Positions 50,802-59,577 of a DNA stretch of 64,000 nt are shown one piece after another. The stretch spans positions 1-64,000 of the forward strand of contig NZ_CAKSZA010000005.1 in the NCBI RefSeq assembly GCF_934525195.1. The letters run 5' to 3'. Every line of letters starts with the position of its first letter. Positions within the stretch are counted from its first letter, which is position 1. The position numbers and the translations under genes are program-made. This DNA comes from an uncultured Eubacterium sp. Its GTDB lineage: Bacteria; Bacillota; Clostridia; Oscillospirales; Acutalibacteraceae. The notes beneath the pieces were generated by a model. That model was not told where the DNA came from and ran no database searches. It saw only the letters and a list, made by a program, of their open reading frames with translations.

Positions 50802-53078
50802 TCATAATTTTTGAAGCTTGGCAAAGTTTGCCATAAGCTTCTTTGTGCCTGCCTTGTCAAACGCAATTTCCATAAGTGTATCGTTGCCCATCGGTTTTGC
50901 CGAAAGAACAACGCCCGTGCCGAAAGATGCGTGACGAACGGTGTCGCCGACAGCATAAGTTTCTGTGCTCGCCTGCGGTTTTGTTCCGCCAACCTGGCCG
51001 AACGAGTGAGCCACGGTGCTTGAGCTTCGTCTGCCCTCGCCGATTGGAGTCGATTTGCTGTACTTATACGGCTTTGCAGGTGAGCCGAAGTGGTCGTTAT
51101 AACTGCCCGGTGAATAGCTCGACTGCATTCTTACCGTCTTATCCTCGCAGATGTCGGTCGGAATTTCGCCGACAAAACGAGAAAGCATATTTCTGCTTGT
51201 TGTGCCGTAGAGCATACGCTGACGAGCCGACACGAGATACAATTTTTCTCTCGCACGGGTGATGCCCACATAAGCAAGACGGCGTTCTTCTTCAAGGTCC
51301 TCATCGCTGTACATACTCTGATTGCCCGGAAAGATGCCCTCTTCCATACCCGGAATGAACACAACAGGGAATTCCAAGCCTTTTGCCGAGTGGAGAGTCA
51401 TCAGCACAACGCTGTCCTCGTCCTCATTATACGAATCAATGTCAGAAACAAGCGCAACATCTTCAAGGAAAGTTTGAAGGGTGAAGTTTTCGTCATCCTC
51501 CTGATACTTGACGAACATTGACGAAAGTTCCTGAACATTGGCTTTTCTGTCGTCTGCCTTTGACGGGTCGTCCTCTTCGAGATACGCAAAATACTCGGTT
51601 TGCTCCAAAATCTCCTGAAGCAAATCGTTCACGCTCATTCCGTCCTCTAAATCCTCACGGAAGCCATTAATCATATTGCAAAATGCCTTTAGCTTATTTG
51701 CGCTTCTCTGCGTCTTTGCAAACTCATCTGCCTGCTCGCAGACTTCAAAAGCAGTCATTTTGTTTGCCGCGGCAATTTCCAAAATGTAATTGAACATAGT
51801 GTCGCCGATGCCGCGCTTAGGAGTGTTAATTATTCTTTGAAGTCGAACATTGTCGGCTGTGTTGTTGATGAGTGCAAAATACGACACAATATCCTTGATT
51901 TCCTTGCGGTCAAAGAAGCGGTTGCCACCGATAATTCGATAAGAAATACCCGATTTTGCCATCATAATTTCTATGTTTCGGCTCTGCGCATTCATACGGT
52001 AAAGGACTGCGTGATCCTTGTAGCTCATTCCGTTTTTAACATTTTCGTTGATTTGGTCGATAATGAATTGCGCCTCGTCAAGCTCGTTGTTTGCGGTATA
52101 AAGCATAATTTTGTCGCCGTTTTTGCCTGCATAGGAACGGAGTCGCTTGTCGGCAAGTCTTGTCTTATTATTGGCGATAACAGCGTTGGCAGCGTCAAGA
52201 ATATTCTGCTTTGAGCGATAATTTTCGGCGAGTTGAAGCTGAATAACCTTTACGCCCTCATCTTCGTATCTTTCCTTAAAACGCATAATATTTTCGATTG
52301 TAGCGCCTCTGAAACGGTAAATACTTTGGTCATCATCACCGACAACACAAATGTTGTGATATTCGCCTGCAAGCAAATATGTAAGCACATACTGAGCGTA
52401 GGAAGTGTCCTGATACTCATCAACAATGATGTACTTGAACTGGTGCTGATAGGTTTCCAAAACATCGGGATTTTCCTTGAGAAGTCGAACCGTGTTGAAA
52501 ATCATATCGTCAAAATCCATTGCGTCCGAACGCAAAAGTTCCTGCTGATAATCACGGTAGCACTCGGCAATCTTGGATTTTCTGAAATCATTTTGATTGG
52601 TGTGCTTATACTCTCTCGGGTCGATAAGGCTGTCCTTTGCACGGCTGATTTCGGTCAAAATCGCACGGTGATTGAGGAACTTGTCATCAATTCCGAGATT
52701 TTTCTGCACACGCTTCATAACACGCTTTTGGTCGTCTGTGTCGTAAATTGTGAAATGCTGTGTGTAGCCGAGTCTGTCGCCGAAACGGCGGAGCATACGA
52801 CTGCACATACTGTGGAAAGTCTGCGCCCAAATGTCGTTTGCCTCAACACCTATTGTGTTTTCAAGTCTTTCTTTAAGTTCGCCTGCCGCCTTGTTGGTAA
52901 AGGTGATTGCAAGCACCTGCCACGGACGGGCATAGCCATCTTTGATGATATGCTCAATTCGTTTTACAACAGTTGCGGTTTTTCCTGTTCCTGCACCTGC
53001 AACAACAAGCACAGGTCCGTCAACAGTGTCGATAACCTGCTGTTGCTCACGATTTGGTTTTACTGCGTCTTTGTTCAT
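50802..53078 (-). CDS. pcrA: UvrD/PcrA family DNA helicase
   Basis: 758 residues. Superfamily 1 motifs in order: N-terminal Q-motif NREQQQVIDT, Walker A VVAGAGTGKTATV, FTNKAAGELKER, Walker B YIIVDEYQDTSYAQY, GDDDQSIYRFRGA, LAENYRS, VVLMTLHSAKGLEFPVVF and VGITRAREKLYL. The C-terminal 100 residues include the PcrA tail that binds RNA polymerase (VGDTVRHASFGTGVVLSA). 3'-5' helicase in repair and conflict resolution. ATG at 53078 follows AGGGAAAA; the longer frame starts inside a terminator hairpin. Confidence 0.95.
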   Translation of the reverse strand: MNKDAVKPNREQQQVIDTVDGPVLVVAGAGTGKTATVVKRIEHIIKDGYARPWQVLAITFTNKAAGELKERLENTIGVEANDIWAQTFHSMCSRMLRRFGDRLGYTQHFTIYDTDDQKRVMKRVQKNLGIDDKFLNHRAILTEISRAKDSLIDPREYKHTNQNDFRKSKIAECYRDYQQELLRSDAMDFDDMIFNTVRLLKENPDVLETYQHQFKYIIVDEYQDTSYAQYVLTYLLAGEYHNICVVGDDDQSIYRFRGATIENIMRFKERYEDEGVKVIQLQLAENYRSKQNILDAANAVIANNKTRLADKRLRSYAGKNGDKIMLYTANNELDEAQFIIDQINENVKNGMSYKDHAVLYRMNAQSRNIEIMMAKSGISYRIIGGNRFFDRKEIKDIVSYFALINNTADNVRLQRIINTPKRGIGDTMFNYILEIAAANKMTAFEVCEQADEFAKTQRSANKLKAFCNMINGFREDLEDGMSVNDLLQEILEQTEYFAYLEEDDPSKADDRKANVQELSSMFVKYQEDDENFTLQTFLEDVALVSDIDSYNEDEDSVVLMTLHSAKGLEFPVVFIPGMEEGIFPGNQSMYSDEDLEEERRLAYVGITRAREKLYLVSARQRMLYGTTSRNMLSRFVGEIPTDICEDKTVRMQSSYSPGSYNDHFGSPAKPYKYSKSTPIGEGRRSSSTVAHSFGQVGGTKPQASTETYAVGDTVRHASFGTGVVLSAKPMGNDTLMEIAFDKAGTKKLMANFAKLQKL

Positions 53079-53096
53079 AATATTTTCCCTTTGTGT

Positions 53097-53132
53097 CAAA
53101 AACAGAGGTGGAACGGATTGTACCACCTCTGT
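53097..53132 (-). terminator. Hairpin between oadB and pcrA
   Basis: ACAGAGGTGG/CCACCTCTGT, a 10-base stem followed by TTTTTGAC on the minus strand. It sits 20 bases before pcrA, so pcrA probably depends on partial readthrough or an unseen promoter. Confidence 0.65.
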
Positions 53133-53153
53133 GAATTTTTATTGTGTTTGTTC

Positions 53154-54371
53154 TTATCCAAGAAGGGTAAGCAAAATACCTGCTGCAACGGCAGAGCCGA
53201 TAACACCCGATACATTCGGGCCCATAGCGTGCATAAGAAGGAAGTTTGACGGATTCTCCTGCTGGCCAACCTTTTGCGACACACGAGCAGCCATTGGAAC
53301 AGCGGATACGCCTGCCGAGCCGATAAGCGGATTGATTTTGCCCTTTGTAATAACATACATAAGTTTGCCAAAGAGAACACCGCCGGCTGTACCGAATGCA
53401 AACGCAATCAAGCCGAGAAGAACAATCTTCAAAGTGTTGAGATTGAGGAATGACTGTGCAGAAGTTGTTGCACCGACCGACAATCCCAAAAGAATTGTAA
53501 TGATGTTCATAAGTTCGTTTTGAGCCGCCTTTGCGATACGTTCTGTCTGTCCGCTCTCTTTGAGGAGGTTGCCGAGCATAAGCATACCGACAAGAACCGC
53601 AGCGTCAGGAAGAAGAAGCGAAACGATAACTGTTACCATAATCGGGAACAAAATCTTTTCGAGCTTTGAAACAGGACGAAGTGTGCCCATAACAACGCTA
53701 CGCTCTTTTTTGGTTGTGAGTGCCTTCATAATAGGCGGTTGAATAACAGGCACGAGAGCCATATAGCTATACGCCGCCACGGCTATTGTGCCAAGCATTG
53801 CCGGAGCAAGTTTTGAAGTTACGAAAATGGCGGTAGGACCGTCTGCACCGCCGATGATTGCGATTGAGCCTGCCTGCTGAGGGTCGAAGCCCAAAACAAT
53901 AGCGATTACATAAGCAACGAAGATGCCGAGCTGTGCGGCAGCACCGAGAATGAATGATGACGGGTTAGCAATAAGTGAGCTAAAGTCAGTCATAGCGCCG
54001 ATACCGAGGAAGATAAGCGGAGGATAAATTCCCGCCTTAACTCCAAAGTAAAGGAAATCCATCAGACCCGGCGTGAGTGTGTTGCCTGCCGTGTCGGTCA
54101 TTCTGCCGGCCACCAAATCAATGAAGCCCTGCAAATCGTGATACTGCACCGCAAGGTTTGCACCCGGCAAATTGGCAAGGAGCATACCAAATGCGATTGG
54201 TATCATCAAAAGTGGTTCAAAGCCTTTTTTAATTCCCAACCAAAGGAAGAAAAAGGCAACGATGAGCATAATAAGATTTTTATATCCGCCGTCTGCGGTA
54301 AAGAAGTAAGCATATCCGCTGTTAACAAGGATACTTTTAACTACTTCCCATACACCCTGTAATATTTCCAT
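53154..54371 (-). CDS. oadB: Sodium-ion-pumping decarboxylase beta subunit
   Basis: 405 residues, about ten membrane segments. Family hallmarks: FLWLGIKKGFEPLLMIPIAFGMLLANLP, LIFLGIGAMTDFSSLIANP, and the ion-site region GGADGPTAIFVTSKLAP. The subunit couples decarboxylation of carboxybiotin to export of Na+. Oxaloacetate, methylmalonyl-CoA and glutaconyl-CoA decarboxylases share this subunit, so the substrate cannot be assigned. The gamma-like subunit is encoded 15 bases upstream; the alpha subunit and biotin carrier are not in the window. Confidence 0.9.
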   Translation of the reverse strand: MEILQGVWEVVKSILVNSGYAYFFTADGGYKNLIMLIVAFFFLWLGIKKGFEPLLMIPIAFGMLLANLPGANLAVQYHDLQGFIDLVAGRMTDTAGNTLTPGLMDFLYFGVKAGIYPPLIFLGIGAMTDFSSLIANPSSFILGAAAQLGIFVAYVIAIVLGFDPQQAGSIAIIGGADGPTAIFVTSKLAPAMLGTIAVAAYSYMALVPVIQPPIMKALTTKKERSVVMGTLRPVSKLEKILFPIMVTVIVSLLLPDAAVLVGMLMLGNLLKESGQTERIAKAAQNELMNIITILLGLSVGATTSAQSFLNLNTLKIVLLGLIAFAFGTAGGVLFGKLMYVITKGKINPLIGSAGVSAVPMAARVSQKVGQQENPSNFLLMHAMGPNVSGVIGSAVAAGILLTLLG

Positions 54372-54386
54372 ATAGGTTTGTCCTCC

Positions 54387-54818
54387 TTAAAACGGTCTTG
54401 TATTATCCACAACAGCAGCCTGTGCCCAAGGATTGCGGGTTGAAACAGGACTTGCTTTGCGAGATACGGAGCGAATGACCGCCGAACCGCCCTCCATTGC
54501 ATAAACGGCAGCGCTGATAGCCGCAACAACCTCGCCGCTTATACCTTCTTCAATAACAGGAGCGTTTGTCGGAGCAGGAGCTGGAACGCTCTCACTTGCC
54601 TTTGACAAAGCAGCTTCCATTTCACTTTGAATTTTTTTTGCTTCTTTTTTCTTTGCATTTGCCTGTGACTTTGACACAACCGCACCAAACGCATAAAAAA
54701 CGCCGATTAAGACAAGCAATGTGCACAGAACAATTCCGATTCCGGCAACAATTACGGTTGCGGTAAAAGTTACAGACCTATCCGCAATAATGCCTGCTGC
54801 CAATGTTATAGTATCCAT
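54387..54818 (-). CDS. oadG: OadG-like gamma subunit of the sodium pump
   Basis: About 143 residues from the ATG at 54818 (GGAGG upstream). One N-terminal membrane helix (VTFTATVIVAGIGIVLCTLLVLIGVFYAFG), a charged and Ala/Pro-rich linker, and a C-terminal helix with ISGEVVAAISAAVYAMEGG, ending in the NPWAQAAVVDNTRPF tail common in this family. It anchors the carboxyltransferase to OadB. It has its own promoter. Confidence 0.82.
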   Translation of the reverse strand: MDTITLAAGIIADRSVTFTATVIVAGIGIVLCTLLVLIGVFYAFGAVVSKSQANAKKKEAKKIQSEMEAALSKASESVPAPAPTNAPVIEEGISGEVVAAISAAVYAMEGGSAVIRSVSRKASPVSTRNPWAQAAVVDNTRPF

Positions 54819-54857
54819 ACAACAATTATCCTCCGTATAAAATTTCATACATCATTC

Positions 54858-54886
54858 ATTATATAGCATAGCCAAACTTTTTTCAA
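54858..54886 (-). promoter_or_regulatory. Promoter of oadG-oadB
   Basis: TTGAAA (54886-54881) and TATAAT (54863-54858), 17 bases apart on the minus strand. Confidence 0.7.
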
Positions 54887-54929
54887 CAATTATTTTATAT
54901 AAAAATATTAAAAAAACCGCAAAATACTA

Positions 54930-54958
54930 TTGATTTTCTTTGCAAAAGTGTATATAAT
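54930..54958 (+). promoter_or_regulatory. Promoter of the 44-residue membrane protein
   Basis: TTGATT (54930-54935) and TATAAT (54953-54958), 17 bases apart, 28 bases before the start codon. Confidence 0.7.
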
Positions 54959-54986
54959 AATGTTATCGATCCTTTGGAGGTGGGTT

Positions 54987-55121
54987 ATGAGCAAAGAAGC
55001 ACTTATAATTGCAATCCTTATAGCGCTTATCATCCTTTGGTTTGCAGAGACCCTTGGGATGCAAAAAACCTCACGAATTCTCGCCGGAGCGATTGATCTT
55101 GGTTTCGCAGTATTGCGCTGA
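54987..55121 (+). CDS. Small single-pass membrane protein (44 residues)
   Basis: Starts MSKEALIIAILIALIILWFAETLGM; one strong membrane helix (about 5-20), then a short amphipathic part with KTSRILAGAIDLGFAVLR. It has a consensus promoter, a GGAGGTGG ribosome binding site and its own terminator, so it is very likely real although tiny. I recognise no family. Monocistronic and divergent from the sodium-pump genes. Confidence 0.7.
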   Translation: MSKEALIIAILIALIILWFAETLGMQKTSRILAGAIDLGFAVLR

Positions 55122-55142
55122 CAATACTATCTTGATAATAAT

Positions 55143-55180
55143 AAAAAAACGCATTCTTCCCAAATCGGATGCGTTTTTTT
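55143..55180 (+). terminator. Terminator of the small membrane protein gene
   Basis: AAAAAACGCAT pairs with ATGCGTTTTTT across a 14-base loop, T-run on the plus strand. Confidence 0.8.
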
Positions 55181-55195
55181 ATTTTGTCAAAACAA

Positions 55196-55228
55196 AAATG
55201 CCGTGGGTTGATACCTACAGCATTTTTA
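55196..55228. repeat. Hairpin AAATGCCGTGGGT/ACCTACAGCATTT
   Basis: An imperfect 13-base stem with a TGAT loop. It resembles the ATGCTGTAAGT...ACTTACAGCAT hairpin at 61529-61563; both lie beside a copy of the interspersed repeat. Confidence 0.5.
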
Positions 55229-55248
55229 AAGCCCTTTTATCCTATCTT

Positions 55249-55298
55249 AACCCCTCAGTCGTGAAAACACGACAGCTCCCCTTGCAACAAGGGGAGCC
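55249..55298. repeat. Interspersed palindromic repeat, single copy
   Basis: AACCCCTCAGTCGTG...CACGACAGCTCCCC...GGGGAGCC, the same element and orientation as the right copy at 32873-32930. It lies 32 bases downstream of the birA stop. Confidence 0.75.
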
Positions 55299-55330
55299 AA
55301 TCAAAAAATATAACAGCGTTATTTGGAACT

Positions 55331-56275
55331 TTATCTTGTTCTGACGGTGATTTCGCCGGAGCGGAGGGTTTCGTGAGTGCCGTCTGCAAGGACGACCTCA
55401 AGTCCGCCGACATCGTCAATGCCAACCGCGGTGGCGAGAGTGACAATTCCGTTTTTGATAAAATTGATTTCCTTGCCGACAGTCATACTGTGTGAGCGAT
55501 AGTAATCAATGAACGCGGCATAATCGCCCGTGACGATTTCGTTCAGTTCATTTGCAATAGCAGCAATAAACTCTGCTCGTTTGACAGGTGCTTCAAGGCA
55601 CGAAGCATTTTGCACATCCGACGGAAAACTGTGAGTTTTGAGATTCACGCCGATACCTATTATAACAGAATCTACCGTCTGAGTTTCAAAATCCGTTACA
55701 GCCTCGGTCAAGATGCCGCAAATCTTTTTGCCGTCAACATAAACATCATTCACCCACTTGATTTGCGGGGTGACATCCGTCAGCTTTTCGATAGCCCTGC
55801 ACACAGCAACCGAAGCAGCAGTTGTGGCGGTGACGGCATTTTGAAGCTTCGCCATAGGATGAACAACAAGGCTCATATAAATTCCTGTTTTTGCAGGAGA
55901 ATAAAAGCTTTTGCCCTGTCTGCCTCTGCCTGCCGTCTGTTCTTCTCCGACAACAAGCAACGGCTTTAAGTCGCCGTCAACAATAATTCGCTTTGCTTCA
56001 TTGTTTGTGGAATCAATACTTTCGTAAAAAGCAATGTTGCAATCAAAATCTATATATCTTTTCAGTTCGTTTTCGTTCAAAATATCATTATCCAAATCAA
56101 GCATATAGCCACGATTTGTAACAGCTTGGATTGTGTAGCCTTCAGCCTGAAGCGCCTTGACAGCTTTCCACACACCTGCACGGCTTTTGCCGAGGCTCTG
56201 TGCAAGTTCCTCACCGCTGACATATTCGCCGCTGTGCTCGGTCAAATAATTCAAAATTTCTTCTTTAAGTGCCAT
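55331..56275 (-). CDS. birA: Bifunctional biotin-protein ligase / biotin repressor
   Basis: 314 residues. N-terminal winged helix (ALKEEILNYLTEHSGEYVSGEELAQSLGKSRAGVWKAVKAL), then the ligase core with YESIDSTNNEAKR, EEQTAGRGRQGKSFYSPAKTGIYMSLV and the lysine segment KWVNDVYVDGKKICGIL, and a C-terminal SH3-like domain (DDVGGLEVVLADGTHETLRSGEITVR). It attaches biotin to carboxylases such as the sodium pump's carrier and can repress biotin genes. No clear ribosome binding site precedes the ATG, so it may be coupled to degV, whose stop is 25 bases upstream. Confidence 0.93.
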   Translation of the reverse strand: MALKEEILNYLTEHSGEYVSGEELAQSLGKSRAGVWKAVKALQAEGYTIQAVTNRGYMLDLDNDILNENELKRYIDFDCNIAFYESIDSTNNEAKRIIVDGDLKPLLVVGEEQTAGRGRQGKSFYSPAKTGIYMSLVVHPMAKLQNAVTATTAASVAVCRAIEKLTDVTPQIKWVNDVYVDGKKICGILTEAVTDFETQTVDSVIIGIGVNLKTHSFPSDVQNASCLEAPVKRAEFIAAIANELNEIVTGDYAAFIDYYRSHSMTVGKEINFIKNGIVTLATAVGIDDVGGLEVVLADGTHETLRSGEITVRTR

Positions 56276-56300
56276 ATTATTAATTACATTATATATAGGA

Positions 56301-57164
56301 TTATTTTTTGATATAGAAAATCGCAAATGTTTTCGGTCCGCAATGAGATGAAATTGTGCAACCCGCGTCGGCAACGATGACCTGATTGAACTTGTCCTTA
56401 CCCTCAATTACGCCCTTTGCAAATGCCAAAGTTTTTGGCGACACTCCGCCGCTTTCCGCAATAACAACACGGTCAGGCTCAATACGTTTTATCTCATTCA
56501 TTCTGTCGGTGATGTACTGCTTATAAACAATATCGATTTTGCCACGGTATTTTTTTGCCACCTCGAGCTTGCCTGTTTGATTGTCAACCGCAATGGACGG
56601 CTTGATGCCGAGAACATTTGCGCCAAATCTTGCAACGGTTGAACATCTTCCGCCCTTGTGGAGATATTCGAGTCCGTCAAGAACAAAGGTTGCGCTCACC
56701 TTTGGCACAAGTTTTGTAACCTTGTCGGCAATTTTTTTGGCGTCCAAACCCTTTGCACGAAAATCGCAAGCCTTGAGAACCAAAAGTCCCTGTGCGGTGC
56801 AAAGCGTTTTTGAATCAACGCAATAAACATCATCAAATTCGCTTGACGCAACAATCGCATTTTGGAACGATGACGAAAGTCCTGACGAAAAGCCGATGTG
56901 AACAACCTTTTTGCCCTCGTCAACAAGTTTTTTGAACACCTCATAATATTCCGCAGGGGTGACCGCCGAAGTCTTTGGAAGCACGCCCGTCTTTTCAACA
57001 TACGCATAAATATCATCGGGTTTGATGTCAACGCCGTCACGATACACGCTGTCGCCCAAAAGAATTGTCAACGGAACGACTGTGATTTCGTTTTCCTCAA
57101 TCAACTCCTGTGGCAAATCACATGTAGAATCTGTTGTAATCGCAATGTCCTTAATGTTTGTCAT
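56301..57164 (-). CDS. DegV family fatty-acid-binding protein
   Basis: 287 residues. Opens IAITTDSTCDLPQELIEENEITVVPLTI, with TSAVTPAEYYEVFKKL, HIGFSSGLSSSFQNA and the C-terminal GCTISSHCGPKTFAIFY, all DegV hallmarks. DegV proteins bind a fatty acid and, in some bacteria, serve as FakB partners of a fatty acid kinase; FakA is not in the window. It follows the unknown secreted gene by three bases. Confidence 0.9.
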   Translation of the reverse strand: MTNIKDIAITTDSTCDLPQELIEENEITVVPLTILLGDSVYRDGVDIKPDDIYAYVEKTGVLPKTSAVTPAEYYEVFKKLVDEGKKVVHIGFSSGLSSSFQNAIVASSEFDDVYCVDSKTLCTAQGLLVLKACDFRAKGLDAKKIADKVTKLVPKVSATFVLDGLEYLHKGGRCSTVARFGANVLGIKPSIAVDNQTGKLEVAKKYRGKIDIVYKQYITDRMNEIKRIEPDRVVIAESGGVSPKTLAFAKGVIEGKDKFNQVIVADAGCTISSHCGPKTFAIFYIKK

Positions 57165-57167
57165 TTA

Positions 57168-58445
57168 TCACTTAACTCCAAAATTAATTTTAATCTTGCT
57201 TATGTTCTCTCTCTTATACGGCTGGTCAAGATTTATGGTTAATACTTCGGCACCTCCCGAACCGTTTGACAGTTCGGCATTATAGGAAACGTCAAAATTA
57301 TTTGATGTGCCGTCATTTAGAGTAAGACGAACCGAAAAGTCTTTATTTTTAACAAGGCTCTTTTTAAAAGTATAACCACTATTTGCATAAAGAATAATCT
57401 TATTTTGATTTATTTCAATGCGTGAAATCTTATTCAAATCGCTTGAATTCTTTGAAAAATCCTCTGTTTCAAGATTGGAATCAACAGTTCCTTCAAACTG
57501 AACATAATCAATAAGAGTGTCACCGCCTTTGGCTTTGTTTGCATTTTTGCAAACAGACTTCCACTCGTTGCCGTCATAATCGTATCTATATGCACCATAT
57601 TCCATATTCGGCTTGAAAGACATTGTTTTACTTATAACATTTGCCTCTCTGGTTACATCGGTCAACGTAAGCATACATTTGATATATCCTGCGTGCTGTA
57701 CTTCAGATGTTTCCTTATACTTTATGTCAATAGGGAATGACACAAAAACGCCATTATCCTCAACTGTGTATTCGGCACTTCCGCGACTCCATCCGTCAAG
57801 CGTCATATAATTACCGTTTTTGTCTTGAAGTGTATGGAACGGATTGTAATAACCGTCGGGAACACCTGTTTTTCGGTCAAACTTTATTTCTTGATATATA
57901 TAGCACATAGCAACATAAGCAAGTTTTTTGCAAGTTTTCGCCTGACTTATTTCAATCTTAACTTTTTCATCAATTATTTGCTTAGTAGTTGCTCTTGTCA
58001 AGGCGGTAATCTTATATTTTAGCGTTCCGTCCTTATTATCTATTTCCGATAAAATATAAACACCGTAAACATAGCTACCGTCCTCGTTAATATCGTTTAC
58101 AGCCTTAATGATTATTTTGTCGGTAGGGTCAGAACCCATCTGTTTGAAATAAAGCTGCGGCTTTTCAAGGTCGATATAAGGGCTCCAATTCTCAAAATTA
58201 TACTCAACGCCCTTATGCGTCATAATTATCTTGTCGCCCTGCTTATAAAAATGATAATCCCTTTTGTTGTTTTCACAAAGCAGCACTTTGTCGCTTTCTT
58301 TTTCGGTTACGGCAACTTTGGTCATCGTAACGGCTTTCTCGGCGCTTCTGTCGGTTTTAACTGACTTTTCCGCAATAAAATACGAAGCAAACACAGCGCA
58401 AACCGTGAGCAACAAAACTAAAAATATATCGGCAATTTTTCTCAT
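57168..58445 (-). CDS. Membrane-anchored extracytoplasmic protein of unknown function
   Basis: 425 residues. An N-terminal hydrophobic helix (about 6-26) is followed by a charged stretch and a large beta-rich domain. Repeated motifs of the type Y-D-x-D-G and segments such as ENWSPYIDLEKPQLYF and RIEINQNKIILYANSGYTF can be seen. No family recognised. It lies in the tight lexA-mrp-deaminase-HAD-degV-birA run, between HAD and degV. Confidence 0.75.
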   Translation of the reverse strand: MRKIADIFLVLLLTVCAVFASYFIAEKSVKTDRSAEKAVTMTKVAVTEKESDKVLLCENNKRDYHFYKQGDKIIMTHKGVEYNFENWSPYIDLEKPQLYFKQMGSDPTDKIIIKAVNDINEDGSYVYGVYILSEIDNKDGTLKYKITALTRATTKQIIDEKVKIEISQAKTCKKLAYVAMCYIYQEIKFDRKTGVPDGYYNPFHTLQDKNGNYMTLDGWSRGSAEYTVEDNGVFVSFPIDIKYKETSEVQHAGYIKCMLTLTDVTREANVISKTMSFKPNMEYGAYRYDYDGNEWKSVCKNANKAKGGDTLIDYVQFEGTVDSNLETEDFSKNSSDLNKISRIEINQNKIILYANSGYTFKKSLVKNKDFSVRLTLNDGTSNNFDVSYNAELSNGSGGAEVLTINLDQPYKRENISKIKINFGVK

Positions 58446-58469
58446 TAAAAACTCTCGTTTCTTTTAATT

Positions 58470-59060
58470 TTAATCTGAATAAACATCATTGTAATCAAAC
58501 GGCACTTTTTTGCTGTGCTCGATATGATAGCACTGATTCTTTGCAAGTGAAAAAATATACTTGTCATGTCTGTAAGAATCAGAATAAACATCCATAACTT
58601 CCAAATCTTCAGGCTTATGTACCTCGTAAAGACGGCGCACTTTTTCCTCGGCTCTGCAATTTTTGCCAACAATAACGCCTGTCTTTCTGTTGTGACGAGA
58701 GCAAATAAGCTCATCAACCTTCAAGCGGTTTGCAATTTCTTCAAGCAAAAAATCAGGGCTTGCACTTATAATAATGCTGTATCTTTTTCTTTCAAGAAAC
58801 CATGGGTGCACCTTGTTTATGTACTTGTCCCAAAATTTTTTGACAGCCTTTTCTGTCGGTATCATAGGCAAATAGAGGTAGCAAGTGCGTTTGAACTCGG
58901 TAAATCCAATTAAGCCAAGTCCCAAAAGCAAGCCTGCAACCACAACGATTGGCAAAATAATTATACACCACGGATAGTGGATCATACAGTACATAAAAAA
59001 CAACGAACCACTGTCAAACGGAACTATTGTTTTGTCAAAATCATAAATATCAATCTGCAT
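58470..59060 (-). CDS. HAD-IB family phosphatase with hydrophobic cap
   Basis: 196 residues from the ATG at 59060, one base after the deaminase stop. HAD motif I is YDFDKTIVPFDSGS, motif II IIISASPDFLLEEIA, motif III/IV around NCRAEEKVRRL and VMDVYSDSYRHDKY. Between motifs I and II lies a long hydrophobic stretch (WCIIILPIVVVAGLLLGLGL) that looks like a membrane hairpin in the cap. Likely a membrane-associated phosphatase; the substrate is unknown. Confidence 0.82.
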   Translation of the reverse strand: MQIDIYDFDKTIVPFDSGSLFFMYCMIHYPWCIIILPIVVVAGLLLGLGLIGFTEFKRTCYLYLPMIPTEKAVKKFWDKYINKVHPWFLERKRYSIIISASPDFLLEEIANRLKVDELICSRHNRKTGVIVGKNCRAEEKVRRLYEVHKPEDLEVMDVYSDSYRHDKYIFSLAKNQCYHIEHSKKVPFDYNDVYSD

Positions 59061-59061
59061 A

Positions 59062-59562
59062 TTATACATCACTTTCGTCAAATGAAATTTCAAGTTTTTT
59101 GTGTGAAGCCGTGAACTTTGTGAGTTTCACTCCGGCTGACAAAAACATCTTTTTGCTTGCAAGAGTGCTTTCTGTTTCGGCATACTTGTCGGACATATAC
59201 ACAACCTCTTTTATTCCGCTTTGGATAATTGCCTTGGCACATTCATTGCACGGAAAAAGCGCAACATAAATCCTTGCACCGCTGAGATTGTGACCGCCCG
59301 AATTCAAAATCGCATTGAGTTCTGCATGGCAAACAAACGGATACTTTGTGTCGTTTGAACATTCGCCACTTCTCTCCCATGGATACTCGTCATCACTGCA
59401 ACCACGGGGAAAACCGTTGTAGCCGACAGACATAATTTTGTTGTCATCGCTGACGATACAAGCGCCAACCTGCGTGCTCGGGTCTTTGCTTCTCATAGAT
59501 GAAAGAAGCGCAATCCCCATAAAATATTCATCCCACGAAATATAATTTTCTCTCTTTGGCAT
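59062..59562 (-). CDS. Deoxycytidylate (dCMP) deaminase
   Basis: 166 residues. Zinc site CHAELNAIL (His79, Glu81) and PCNECAK (Cys105, Cys108) with YISWDEYFMGIALLSSMRSKDPSTQVGACIV at the start and YNGFPRG, as in ComEB/dCMP deaminases. Converts dCMP to dUMP for thymidylate synthesis. In the lexA-led gene run, 15 bases after mrp. Confidence 0.93.
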   Translation of the reverse strand: MPKRENYISWDEYFMGIALLSSMRSKDPSTQVGACIVSDDNKIMSVGYNGFPRGCSDDEYPWERSGECSNDTKYPFVCHAELNAILNSGGHNLSGARIYVALFPCNECAKAIIQSGIKEVVYMSDKYAETESTLASKKMFLSAGVKLTKFTASHKKLEISFDESDV

Positions 59563-59577
59563 ATACCGTTCTCCTCA

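Noticed and set aside
52233..53249. 338-codon plus-strand frame opposite pcrA
   Set aside because: Complement of conserved helicase motifs and of the oadB end; Cys/Val/Leu-rich composition typical of antisense frames.
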